Shown here: positions 1 through 9,938 of the stretch, one piece after another
Layout: the number at the start of each line of letters is the position of its first letter
Numbering within the stretch: position 1 is the first letter of the stretch
From: Chamaecyparis obtusa
Taxonomy: Eukaryota > Streptophyta > Pinopsida > Cupressales > Cupressaceae
Direction of reading: 5' to 3'
Length of the DNA stretch: 64,000 nt
NCBI GenBank assembly: GCA_027943335.1
Contig: BSBK01008432.1
Span: 216,001-280,000, forward strand
Translations under genes and position numbers: made by a program
The notes under the pieces: model-generated
Told to the model about the DNA's origin: nothing
Databases searched by the model: none
The model's input: only the letters and a program-made list of their open reading frames with translations

Positions 1-93
1 AAATGACAATAGTATGACTATCCATTTAGTAACGTAGTGATTAAACATATTAAATGTCTCAATCACCTCCTTATGCATTAGCAATATCCAACA
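1..93 (-). repeat. Copia A 3' LTR, inner end (partial)
   Basis: The end of the LTR is marked by the sequence CCAACA at 88-93, directly followed by a pyrimidine tract. On the minus strand this reads as a polypurine tract followed by TGTTGG, the usual Copia LTR start. It aligns without gaps to 28401-28493. Confidence 0.8.
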
Positions 94-107
94 ATCTTCC
101 CCTTTGG
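94..107 (-). other. Polypurine tract of Copia A
   Basis: The plus strand reads ATCTTCCCCTTTGG, so the minus strand reads CCAAAGGGGAAGAT immediately before the LTR. This is the position and composition expected of the plus-strand priming site of an LTR retrotransposon. Confidence 0.7.
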
Positions 108-384
108 CATTGATGTCAACATATAGGAAAATTCATCATCCCAAAGTTATATCAATCCAAAGTTCTGCAACCAAACAATACAACATGCAGTCTCCCCATA
201 TAGTAGGGATTTTATCATAGCAACACTCCCCCCTTGACAGCAATGGTAGAGGGTGCCATGAGTCAACAACTATTTTCCAACAACCTTCTTTTGTGATCAC
301 TCCCCCTGAGGAGTAGATCCCTACATCTAGTCCAGATTATGATAAGGCTCTAAGAAACCCTAGACTGATGCATCTCTACATATT
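108..384 (-). other. Copia A 3' untranslated region
   Basis: This stretch lies between the end of the RNase H reading frame and the polypurine tract. I see no reading frame or other structure in it beyond short pyrimidine-rich runs. Confidence 0.6.
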
Positions 385-1136
385 TTAGTTCTGACTAGGA
401 GGAGTCTGAACCCCCAACATACCTCTGAGATATTCAAATGTATCTTTGGCAGTGGCTTTTGTGAAGATGTCTACAATCTGCTCTTTTTTACTAATGTGAT
501 ACTTGATCAAAATGTGTTTATTTTTAGAGTGCATCACCGGATTCTTTGACATATTCACTGTACTGGTGTTATCACAATGGATAACCACAGGATCATCAAA
601 AGTTATTCCAATGTCTGTCAACATTTGTTTCATCGAAACAATCTAAGTGCAATTTATGGCAGCATCAACATACTCAAATTCAATATTAGATTGTGCTATA
701 CAATATTGTTTCTTACTTAGCCAAGAAACCAACTTTTTCCTAAGGAAAAATGCACCACCACTAGTGCTTTTTCTGTCATCAACGTTTCCTACCTAGTCAA
801 CATCAGTATAGGCATGAAGTTCAAAGCTATCATTTATGTAATACCATAAGCCATAGTCTATGGTTCCTTTCAGATATCTCAATATCCTCTGTAAGGAAGC
901 TAGGTGTGTTTCTTTGGGTTCTGCCTAATATCTAGCCACAATTCCAATGGCATTAGCAATATCTGGTCAAGTGTGGGTTAGATATTGTAATCCTCCAACC
1001 ATTGATTTGTATAAGGTCTGAAAAACATTCTTTGATTCATCATCAATTGTTAACTTATTTCCAGTCACCATGGGTGTTCCTACTAGTTTACAGTCTTCCA
1101 TTCCAAACTTCTTCATCATTTCTTTGAGATACTTAG
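385..1136 (-). pseudogene. Copia A polyprotein: RT C-terminus and RNase H (broken)
   Basis: On the minus strand the frame gives the RT tail (KYLKEMMKKFGMEDCK, then GGLQYLTHT), the connection region (LQRILRYLKGT, DYGLWYY) and the Copia RNase H with DDRKSTSGGAFFL, CDNTSTVNMSKNPVMHSK and the closing LGV box. RNase H degrades the RNA strand of the hybrid during reverse transcription. Several in-frame stops interrupt it, for example between the blocks at 633 and 967, so it is dead. The fragment is truncated upstream by the LTR of element B at 1137. Domain order and motifs leave little doubt about the family, but I do not assign a Copia lineage. Confidence 0.9.
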
Positions 1137-1508
1137 TGAATAAGGTTAAAATGTGTGTGTCATCCCTATTCATATGTATATATATGGGGAAATACAAGAT
1201 CTACCCCTAAATCTAAATTCTCAAAGGAGAGATCCAATTTGATCAACCAAAAGGTTAATGCACAATCAAATCAATTTATGGAGAATATGAAAGAGAGAGA
1301 AAAAATTTATATATCCTATGGTGGAGTTATGTTTGAAATCTGAAATAATTGAAATGCAAGTACTAACCTCAAAATAGGGCAGATTTGGAAAATGTCAAAT
1401 TTTGATGTATATGTGTACTATCGGGCAATTCTGCAACCTATTTCAGATTGGAAATGTCGAAACAAAGAAAACCCAAAAATCTTTTTTCTTTCCAATGGCA
1501 GGTAGTCT

Positions 1509-1564
1509 TTGACCCTCATAAAAGGTCAAAGGCTACATTCTTATCCCAAAGCTTGACTTTGACT
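1509..1564 (-). promoter_or_regulatory. W-box group within the element B LTR
   Basis: Four W-box cores lie in 56 bases: TTGACC at 1509, GGTCAA at 1524, TTGACT at 1553 and TTGACT at 1559. W-boxes are the binding sites of WRKY transcription factors. In the element's orientation this group lies downstream of the TATA box, so its effect on transcription is uncertain. Confidence 0.45.
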
Positions 1565-2136
1565 TTGTTCATAGATCTCGGAAGTTTTCCGAAAAGGGTA
1601 TCCAAATCTACTCTCAGATTCAAAATCCCACACCTGTACCTACAAGAAAATGGGGGTTTTTGTTGTATGGGGGGTTTGCCTTGGTCAAACCCCAATTTAG
1701 GAATTAACCTTGAAATTGAATTGAATTGTAATGTGCATAAACAAAGAAAATGGAATAATTCACCTTGCTTATGTTAAAGTCCTTGTAGAGCATTCAAATC
1801 CTTAAATCCACAAGTAGGAATGTTCCAATGGATGTAGAATGTATGTAGGATGTCTCAAATAAATGGCATTTGATCTTCAACACCAATCTTGACTTGATCA
1901 TTGCATATGAGGAGGCTTGGATGAATGTGGAAGGATGGATCTTCAAAGGGGCTCCAAAGAGATTGAATCCTTTAATGGCTAACAATGGATCTCCTGGATG
2001 GATGGATGCGTGAACTCTTGAATGCTTGAAGGCTTCAAGACTTGCTTGCACTTGAGAGCTTGATTTCTTTCTTGCACTTGAGAGCTTGATTGCTTGCTCA
2101 TGAATAATGGATGGATAAAATGAGAGAGGAAAGCCT

Positions 2137-2146
2137 CCTTTTATAG
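2137..2146 (-). promoter_or_regulatory. TATA box of element B (left LTR)
   Basis: The minus strand reads CTATAAAAGG, a strong plant TATA box. The right LTR keeps it near 8394-8403. It lies about 200-310 bases downstream, in the element's sense, of the W-box cluster at 2350-2450. Confidence 0.6.
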
Positions 2147-2349
2147 TGATCTGGGACACAATCCTCTAGAGAGGCGGATATTGGAGAATTAAATCCCAAT
2201 TAACCTTAACCCCTAGAAGTGGATCCAAATTAAATGAAATTTAAGGATTTACCATCCTGAAACCTGAAATGGTCGACCCGGAGGCAGGAAATCAAATATC
2301 CCTGAAACCTGACACCCAGAAATCAAGGGATTTTGAAATCTAGATAGGG

Positions 2350-2450
2350 GGTCAAGGATGAGGTTGACTCTACCCTAGGTTAGAGTTGAGGTTGACTCTG
2401 ACCTAGGTTAGAGTCGAGGTCAACTTTGACCCACAAGGTTGACTTTGACC
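2350..2450 (-). promoter_or_regulatory. Dense W-box cluster in the U3 of element B
   Basis: Seven W-box cores (TTGAC followed by C or T, either strand) occur in about 100 bases, at 2350, 2364, 2392, 2418, 2426, 2439 and 2445. The second LTR copy has a matching cluster at about 23667-23749, with seven cores including GGTCAA, AGTCAA, TTGACT and TTGACC. In the minus-strand element this is U3, upstream of the TATA box. Plant retrotransposons such as Tnt1 and Tto1 are known to carry stress-responsive LTR promoters. Activation of B by WRKY factors is my inference. Confidence 0.55.
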
Positions 2451-2627
2451 ATGGGTTCAAAAACCTCAAGTTCCTGGCCCAGATTGCTAGGAAATGTAGT
2501 TGTGAAGTGAAAATTAGGTGCAGAGGGAAGCAAAATAGGGGAGAAAGCCAGACTCATGCAAAGACCCTGATCAAGGTTCTTAACATGACCCCAGACCACT
2601 TACTCAGAGGGCTAAATGCTCTTATCA

Positions 2628-3953
2628 TGGAAATGCTTCCATTTTAAGATGATATATTAAGCCCCCACTTTAGCAAGAGTATGGACTTATGCAAACTCTT
2701 TGTAAAGTAGATCAAAATGAAAAGATAATCTTATCATGATCCAAGGGACAAAAGAGAAACCTCAAGCCTCCAGGGACTCAAGTCTTTGTCAACTCCTAGA
2801 TCACAATAAGAGAGACATCTCTAGAGAGAGAAAGAAAAGGTGTGATTATCTCGCCCAATGAGAACTTATGTCCCATTGTGAACCACACAAGGAAATGATG
2901 TAACTGGAAAGATGGAATTGAACCACCTAATGAATGTGGCTACTCACTAGTCAACCCATCAAGGATTTACCCTTAGGAATATTCTATTCCATAAGAATAA
3001 AACCAAAAACAATAGAGATCCAGTCTTAAGGACACCTCCGACCTTAAGGGATCAAAATGTATTTATATTTGAACATAGAGGGATCAAGAGATCCTAAAAT
3101 ATAGATCCATACTTTAAGGATTGGCCACTAATCCAAAAGGAAAAGGTTTTCAAAAGTATTTTTAAAGTGCATGTCTTCTTCAGGATTTAGCAACTTATGT
3201 GCATTACCTTCAGAAGATTTAGCATATAAATGCATGTCTTTTCAGGATTTAGCAACTTATGTGCATTACCTTTTAGCATACTTTGAAATTTATGAATGTG
3301 TGTGTGCAATAAATGAACAGAGCATATACCCCCATGTTAAATTCATTGTTGACACTTTAACAGGAGCAATGGCTTTAACAGAAACATAAACAGCTCTATT
3401 GATTACGTTTCCACGTCAAGATGCCCCTAGACGAAGACAAATCAAGGGAAATATCACATAAACATACAGAGAACACAAAAGGGATCTACCTACCATAGAG
3501 TCAGTATGATCATAAGATAATATATATATGATATTATTGCAAATGAATTGACATCATTCCCAAAGAAAGTAGAACTACAATCACAAAGGAGGAAAGATCA
3601 CATAAGATTTACGAAAGAGAATCTTTTCAGACCATGACATGGAGACCAAAAAGAATTAGTGCTACCATATCTCGAATCCAAGTAGATTACACAAGGAAAC
3701 ATTTACGAACAATAGCACAATTACAACATAACATTGAACAACATATAGAAGAATACAAATACATATAGAAGAATTTGAACAACAGTTTTGATTCCTTCAT
3801 CACCTTGTACTAACTGAGTAACAAGGATTGTATAAAAGAATCTAACAACATTTAGCAAACACATTATGGGAGAGACACAGTACAACAGGAAAACACACAA
3901 CAAAGCTACCATGAAGGATGATTCGATCAAGCATGCCGCCTACTCTCCCCATC
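2628..3953 (-). other. Element B non-coding 3' internal region
   Basis: About 1.3 kb lies between the end of the gag-protease frame and the 3' LTR. In an autonomous Gypsy element this side would carry RT, RNase H and integrase, but I see no trace of their motifs on either strand. It contains a short tandem duplication (3168-3273) in which a roughly 63-base unit with TTCAGGATTTAGCAAC is repeated. Confidence 0.6.
3168..3273. repeat. Short tandem duplication in element B
   Basis: The unit starting TGCATGTCTT at 3168 starts again at 3231. Each copy carries CAGGATTTAGCAACTTATG and then TGCATTACC. The second copy is incomplete. Confidence 0.75.
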
Positions 3954-6900
3954 TCATTGTATATCATTTAGGGAAGGTGGGTAACTCGCAAGAGGGACTA
4001 TATCCAACATAGTAGGAATGGTAGCTAGTTCCAAACAAGGATCCTCTTGAGAATCACAATGTTTGACACTAGGTGTAAGAGTTAATTGTGATGAAAGCAT
4101 ATTAGGAAAATCAATGTCAATGTCAATAGTCTCATATTCATCATTAACATCATCAATATCATCAAGAGTATCTTCTTCATCCAAATTAATCAAAATAGGA
4201 TCTAAGATACGAATAGAATCATCATAATCATGCATCTTAACATCATTATTAATAAAAACTTCTTGTAAGACATCACGCATAGTTTCATCCAAAGAAGATA
4301 GAGATCATTGAAGAATAGAATTACGAGCTTTAGCATGAGCATGACACTTTTTACAACATTCATTGGCAGATCGATTACATTTTGATTTATTTGAAATAGG
4401 TTGAGAACTAGGAGGAAAAATCATAGGATCCTTCACAGGTTCTTTAGGAAGATCAATAGGATTATCAACAATAGGAGAAATGATCACAGGATCTTTGATA
4501 GGTTCTTTAGGAAGACCGATAGAAGGAACTTGATTAATAGAACTAGAAGCTATAGTTAAAGGAGGTATAGAAGGTGTAGGCAAAAGACCACGATTAAGAT
4601 CCATGGGTGGAATGCTTAATTCAAGAATCTTTCTATGTTTATAAGCTTGATATGAATGAAAAATATTATTAGGTAGAGAAGGACATGAATTAGGTAGTGA
4701 AGGCCAAAAGAAATCAACAGTAGCACAATCTCTAGGCCTAGAAGGTTGATATAAACTATGATTTATTGTTTTTACCTCATCATCATGAATGAATTTAATG
4801 CATTTATGGATAGGAGAAGAAAAAATATGCATAGCATTCAACCATGGTAAACCAAACTTAACTTGAAATTGATTAGAAGTAGGAACAACAACAAAGGTAG
4901 TGTTCACAATTTTTCCACAAAGTTCAACCGGTAAAGTAATATAACCAAATGATGGATAAAGAAAACCATTACAAGTTTGAATCCACACATCTAATGTATC
5001 ATAAGAATCACACTGTAAACCTTTCATAAAAAGATTTTCTTCAATTATAACATTGACTAAAGAGGTAGGATCAACAAGATAGCCACAGGTAGGTATCTTA
5101 GAAATCCTAGCATAAATGTATAGGGGACCATCGGGAGCTTTAATAGTCTCAGAATCATCAAAATTAATCAAAAGTTCCCGGAGTCTCTTATTCTTAGGTT
5201 GTTGAATTTTAGGTTGATTTTTCATTTTAGGCTTAGGTTTTGGTTTAGATTGAACTTGAGGTTGAATCTGAGATTGAGGTGGAGGTTGAGGTGGAGATAT
5301 AGATTTACCAACATGCTCCACTTGATTAACAATATGATTGAGATCATCCATCTTTGAATCATATTCAATTTTCATAGAAGATGGCTGAGTAATGGTATTA
5401 GTATCATGTGTAGGTAAAGGATTCGTATAGATTTGAAGATTTTGATTAGGAGGAGAGACAGATTTGTTCCCACTACCATCAAGATTATCAATAGATAAGG
5501 CCTTAGAATCAATTAAATCTTGAATCTTATGTTTTAAAGAATAACACTTCTCAGTATCATGACCAATTTGACAATGATATTGACAAAAAGCATTTTGATC
5601 AAAAGATTTAGCAACAATCGTAGTAGGTAAAAGAGGTTGAATAGGAGGTAAAGTAATCATATTAGAAGATAACAACCTATTCATAATAGCATATAAAGAT
5701 TCAAAAAGAGGAGTAAACATACGGTTTAATTGAAAAGTAGTGGATGTGAAAGTGGCATTGTGAGATGCAACAACAACTTGATCAGCAATTGCATTCACTT
5801 GTTTGTTTATCTTGACATAGTTGTTGAATTTTTTAAATTTGTTTGGATTAGGAGTAGCATCACTCTTATCAACTGGAATAGGAGCCATTGGAGTGGTACT
5901 CTCGAATTGACTCACTTGTAATTGATAATGATGAAGCACTGCACAAAGTTGTTGAAAAGAGGTAAATTCAGTAAGCAAAATCTTATCTCTAATATCCTTT
6001 TGCAAATTTGAAATAAACATATGTTGAATATCTATATTAGGAATAGGATAGGAAATCTAAGCATGCAAATTCTTAAATCTACCAATAAATTTAATTAATT
6101 TTTCTTTAGCACTTTGTTAACAATACATCAAATCAGTCAAAGACACTTGCAATCCAATATTGTTTTGAAATTGTTGAATAAAGGCATTAGTAAGTTTTGG
6201 AAAGCAATCAATAGAATAAGGAGGCAAGGAACAATACCACTATAAGGCCTTGTCTCAGAAGGTTTGAGAAAATAGCTTGGCTAAAATCCTATGGTCATGA
6301 GCATAATCACTACAAAGGATTTGGAATGTTTTAACATGATGAACAAGATCTCCTTTTCCATTATAATTCTCAAGATGATGCATATCAACTTGCTGAGGAA
6401 CAGGAGTACGAATAATATCCAAGGACAAAGGACTTCCCATGTCACATGTAGGAATACTAAACTTGTTTTGAGTTAAGGAAGCTAATTGTTGTTGTAAGGA
6501 TGACATAGTTTGAGCCAAACTAATGATTGTCGAATCATTAGAGGAAATAGGAGTAGAAACATTAGACACACTTGGTAAAGTGTAAGAACCTCCAGGAATA
6601 TAAGAGACAACTGGAGGAACACTAGGAACTACAATTGGAAGCAGATTGGAATAAGTAAAAGGAACATTATGATATGAAGTTTGTATTGTAGGAAGAGACA
6701 CAGGAGGAACACTCATAGAAACAAAGGGAATCATCACAGTCACCAAAGAAGGAGTATAAGTAGGCATACTAGGTAGAGGTTTAGACAGAGGTTCAACACT
6801 AGGAGGAATCAACCCTAAATCTTGAGCTTCTTGAGTGAGAGGTTTAACATTGTAATGCATGATATGAGTAATGCCACGCAAGAGGTTAACACCTTGATCA

Positions 6901-7223
6901 CCATCATGAAGGGCTTTCATAAGAGCATCTATAGCTTGAACAAAATCTTGATTATGGTTCTCTTGAATAAGCCAATTACCCATTTTATCAAGTTCAATGG
7001 AAATTTTTTGAACTTGTTCAGGAGGAACTCTTAAACCATCATCCTCATCATGAGATGAGTGAGAAGATTTTTGCTCCATAGTAGGATTGGAATCATGAAG
7101 AATTAAATTGTCATCTGGGATCCTAAGGAAAGGAGAGGAAGATTCAGGATCAAAGGCACCCATGAGTCTACGACTTCTTCTAATCGGAATGTTATAAGTA
7201 GGACTAGTAGTAGTAAAGCTCAT
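3954..7223 (-). pseudogene. Element B gag-protease polyprotein (few stops)
   Basis: One minus-strand frame runs from ATG at 7223 to 3954, about 1090 codons, with only a handful of in-frame stops (three lie between 6255 and 6020 and just before 4292). The N-terminus is basic (RRSRRLMG). It is followed by a proline-rich linker and then the gag core (YNGKGDLVHHVKTF, ending NLQKDIRDKIL). A CCHC-like motif follows (FCQYHCQIGHDTEKC, with H in place of the second C), then a long Q/P/K-rich linker. The protease-like region has YLVDPTSLVNVI and FGLPWLNAMHI. There the aspartate is kept, but the D-x-G-S pattern of related elements reads D-P-T-S. The acidic tail (about 4292-3954) is rich in D and E. Gag would form the particle that packages the RNA. 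The frame ends without pol. Stops such as F-stop-DKAL fit CGA or CAG turned into TGA or TAG. Confidence 0.82.
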
Positions 7224-7394
7224 AAACCAATGTAATGCAAATGAACTAAACTAAGAACACATAAAGCATGAATATTTTTGTATTTTTGAAATCTAATTAG
7301 CATACAAGATTTAACACAAAAGAAAAATCTAATACCAATAAAACCATAAAACATAATCGGGTATCTAATTCTACAAAAGAAAGGAGAGTAAGTA

Positions 7395-7408
7395 TGTCGG
7401 GTTCACCA
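7395..7408 (-). other. Primer binding site candidate of element B
   Basis: On the minus strand, four bases after the 5' LTR (which ends TTATTCA), the sequence reads TGGTGAACCCGACA. A TGG start close behind the LTR is the signature of a tRNA primer site. I cannot name the tRNA. Confidence 0.55.
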
Positions 7409-7411
7409 AAA

Positions 7412-8570
7412 TGAATAAGGTTAAAATGTGTGTGTCATCCCTATTCATATCTATATGTATGGAGAAATACAAGATCTACCCCTAAATCCGAATTCTCAAA
7501 GGAGAGATCCAATTTGATCAACCAAAAGGTTAATGCACAATCGAATCAATTTATGGAGAATATGAAAGAGAGAGAAAAACCTTATATATGCTATGGTGGA
7601 GTTATGTTTGAAATCTGAAATAATTGAAATACAAGTACTAACCTCAAAATAGGGAAGATCTAGAAAATGTCAAATTATGATGTCTGTGTGTACTTTCAGG
7701 TAATTCTGCAACTTGTTTCAGACTGGAAATGTCGAGATGAAGAAAACTGAGAAATCTTTTTTCTTTCCGACGGCAAGTAGTCTTTGATCCTCATAAAAAG
7801 TCAAAGGCTACATTCTTATCATGAAGCTTGACTTTGACTTTGTTCATAGATCTCAAAAGTTGTTTGAAAAGGGTATCCAAATCTACTCTCAAATCTGAAA
7901 TCCCGCACCTGTACCTAAAAAGAAATGGGGGTTTGCCTTGGTCAAACCCCAATTTAGGAATTAACCTTAAAATTGAATTGAATTGTAATGTGCATAAACA
8001 AAGAAAATAGAATAATTCACCTTGCTTATGTTGAAGTCCTTGTAGAGGATTCGAATCCTCAAATCCACAAGTAGGAATGCTCCAATGGATGTATAATGTA
8101 TGTAGGATGTCTCAAATCAATGGCATTTGATCTTCAACACCAATCTTGACTTGATCTTTGCATATGAGGAGGCTTGGATGAATTTTGAAGGATGGATCTT
8201 CAAGGGGGCTCTAAAGAGATTGAATCCTTCAATGGCTAACAATGGATCTCCTTGATGGATGGATGTGTGAACTCTTGAATGCTTGAAGGCTTGAAGACTT
8301 GCTTGCACTTGAGAGATTGATTTCTTTCTTGCACTTGAGAGCTTGATTGCTTGCTCATGAATAATGGATGGATAAAATGAGAGAGGAAGGCCTCCTTTTA
8401 TAGTGATCTGAGACACAATCCTCTAGAGAGGCCGACATTGGAGAATTAAATCCCAATTAACCTTAACCCCTAGAAGTGGACCCAAATTAAATGCAATTTA
8501 AAGATTTACCATTCTGAAACCTGAAATGGCCGATCCAGAGGTGAGAAATCAAATATCCCTGAAACTGAAC
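7412..8570 (-). repeat. Element B 5' LTR, left portion
   Basis: This aligns with 1137-2300 of the left LTR, starting at the same TGAATAAGG. It is broken at 8570 by the insertion of element C and continues at 23626. The broken repeat includes the target duplication TGAAC at both edges. Confidence 0.85.
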
Positions 8571-9917
8571 TGTAGACACCGAAAAATCCTTCAGAAAATA
8601 AATTATTTTTATTTTCTGAAAATCCTTGATGACATCATCATTTATTAATTAATTAATTATTTAATTAATTAATTTATTTTTATGGCATTAAATCCCTCTC
8701 TCTTAATTAAAAATCTTTAATTAAGGAATCTAGCCTAAAAATGTCATTTGGACATTATCCCTAATTTATTAATTATTTAATTAATAAATTGACCAAAAAC
8801 TTCAAAAATAAATTAATTTATTTTTAATTTATTTTTTATCCCAAAGTTGGCCAAAATTCTAAAGAGCACTAAACTCTTCTAGAAAGTCCTAAACCTTCCT
8901 CTAAATGGGTCAAATCCCTAATCTAGTCCCTTCAAACCCTAAGCCTAGATATTTAATATTTATTAAATTTACCTTTAATAAATATCTAAATCTCACCAAA
9001 AGCCACTTGCCCATCCCTTTCTCCTAATCCTAATCCTAATTCCCTTTCTAATCTTGTCACATTCCATTAGCAAAAGGTTTACCAAAACTTATGCTAACCT
9101 CCTCTTAGTCATCCTCCTTAGTCAACAAGGATTGCCACCTCTTGGCCACCTCTTGCAAATGCATTTAAGGATGCATTTAAGCCTTCCTTATCTTTCTTAC
9201 ATGCATTCATTATGCATTTAAGACCTTCTTATCCCTTCCTTGCCACCTCTTAGCCTTGGGCACATTTACCAAATTGTGCACATGCCCTCAAACTTTCAAC
9301 TCAATCCTCCCTTGACACTTGTCAGGACACTTGTCCTTGACTCAACCCTAACCTTAGCCCTAACTCTGACTCATCCTTTTAAACCAAGCCCTTCCCTTTT
9401 CCTATAAATACCCTCACTTCCTAAGGCAAATCATCTTTAAACTCTCAAACTCAATAGCAAACTTATAATGCCATTTTCATTCTAGCATAAGCATAAACTC
9501 ATCATTTTAGATCATTTCCAAGCTTAAATCACATCTAAATTAGCTTAATTGGATTAACATAGATTCATTTCTTGTTTAATCAATCTTAGTTCATCATTTA
9601 GCTTTGCATATTTGTGTGTTCTTGAGGCCTTTGAGGCAAAATAGGTTCCTCATACCTATTTTGTGTCATTTTGGGTCTTCATTAACCTCAAATCATCATT
9701 TATTTTGCATGCTCCAAGTGCTTGAGTTTGCACACCCACATCCATCTATATCTAAGCATATCAAACGGTGCATGGGCGCATCTGTTTTAGGCTTAAACTG
9801 AGGTGGCTTTGATTTTAGTTTGTTTTCCATTAAATTTGATTTGATTATATGCTATGACATTTGTTTGTCTTTGGCCTTCAAAACAAGTTTAGGTGCACAC
9901 TCAAATCCTAGTCTACA
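8571..9917 (+). repeat. Element C 5' LTR
   Basis: This LTR of 1347 bases starts TGTAGACACC and ends CTAGTCTACA. It is near-identical to 22304-23625. Against the 3' LTR it has about 13 extra bases near 9110, four near 9342 and eight near 9705. It contains a very AT-rich block of TTAATTAA-type repeats near 8640-8830. Confidence 0.95.
9403..9410 (+). promoter_or_regulatory. TATA box of element C (5' LTR)
   Basis: TATAAATA follows a pyrimidine-rich stretch and is conserved in the 3' LTR at 23121-23128. Transcription of the genomic RNA would start about 30 bases downstream, inside the LTR. Confidence 0.6.
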
Positions 9918-9920
9918 TTC

Positions 9921-9938
9921 TGGCACGCCCGGTGGGAC
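9921..9938 (+). other. Primer binding site of element C
   Basis: TGGCACGCCCGGTGGGAC begins three bases after the 5' LTR. Its complement, GTCCCACCGGGCGTGCCA, ends in CCA like a mature tRNA. I do not assign the tRNA species. Confidence 0.7.

Larger units (their letters stand above)
1..1136 (-). mobile_element. Copia element A, 3' half (left fragment)
   Basis: This is the downstream half of a Ty1/Copia retrotransposon read on the minus strand. It holds the end of the reverse transcriptase, the RNase H, a polypurine tract and the inner end of the 3' LTR. The missing upstream half lies at 23913-28493. The protein there stops at the RT residues FFLG, and this fragment takes up with TKYLKE, about 16 codons further on in a typical Copia RT. 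The first 93 bases also match 28401-28493, the far LTR, with about nine differences by eye. The two pieces are therefore one element split by the insertion of element B. The outer end of the left LTR lies outside the window. Confidence 0.88.
1137..2627 (-). repeat. Element B 3' LTR (left copy)
   Basis: This direct repeat is shared with 7412-8570 plus 23626-23912. It starts TGAATAAGG and ends CTTATCA, so it has TG...CA ends on both strands. By eye the two copies differ by a few percent (for example in 1178-1200 and 1299-1317), more than the LTRs of element C. The exact right end could lie up to about 30 bases further, because the best purine tract on the minus strand (AAAGTGGGGGC) is at 2664-2674. 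Confidence 0.85.
1137..8570 (-). mobile_element. Element B: non-autonomous Gypsy-like LTR retrotransposon, left part
   Basis: Two direct repeats of about 1.45-1.5 kb (1137-2627, and 7412-8570 continued at 23626-23912) flank a 4.8-kb internal region. That region codes on the minus strand for gag and a protease-like domain only. No reverse transcriptase, RNase H or integrase motif is visible, and the 1.3 kb where pol would continue (2628-3953) is non-coding. The right LTR is interrupted by element C. The zinc-knuckle region resembles that of element C (both have a YH..GH.T.KC pattern followed by IQDLID), so B is probably a relative of the Tat Gypsy group that depends on another element for its enzymes. 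This layout is known as TR-GAG in plants. B is inserted in the RT of Copia A. Confidence 0.82.

Noticed and set aside
1137..2627. Treating the left LTR of B as a solo LTR
   Set aside because: The second LTR with the same ends, a primer site and a gag-protease frame between them show a complete element.
9003..9060. CCTAATCCTAAT-type run as telomere-like repeat
   Set aside because: There are only a few imperfect units, and they occur in both LTRs of element C, so they are part of the LTR.
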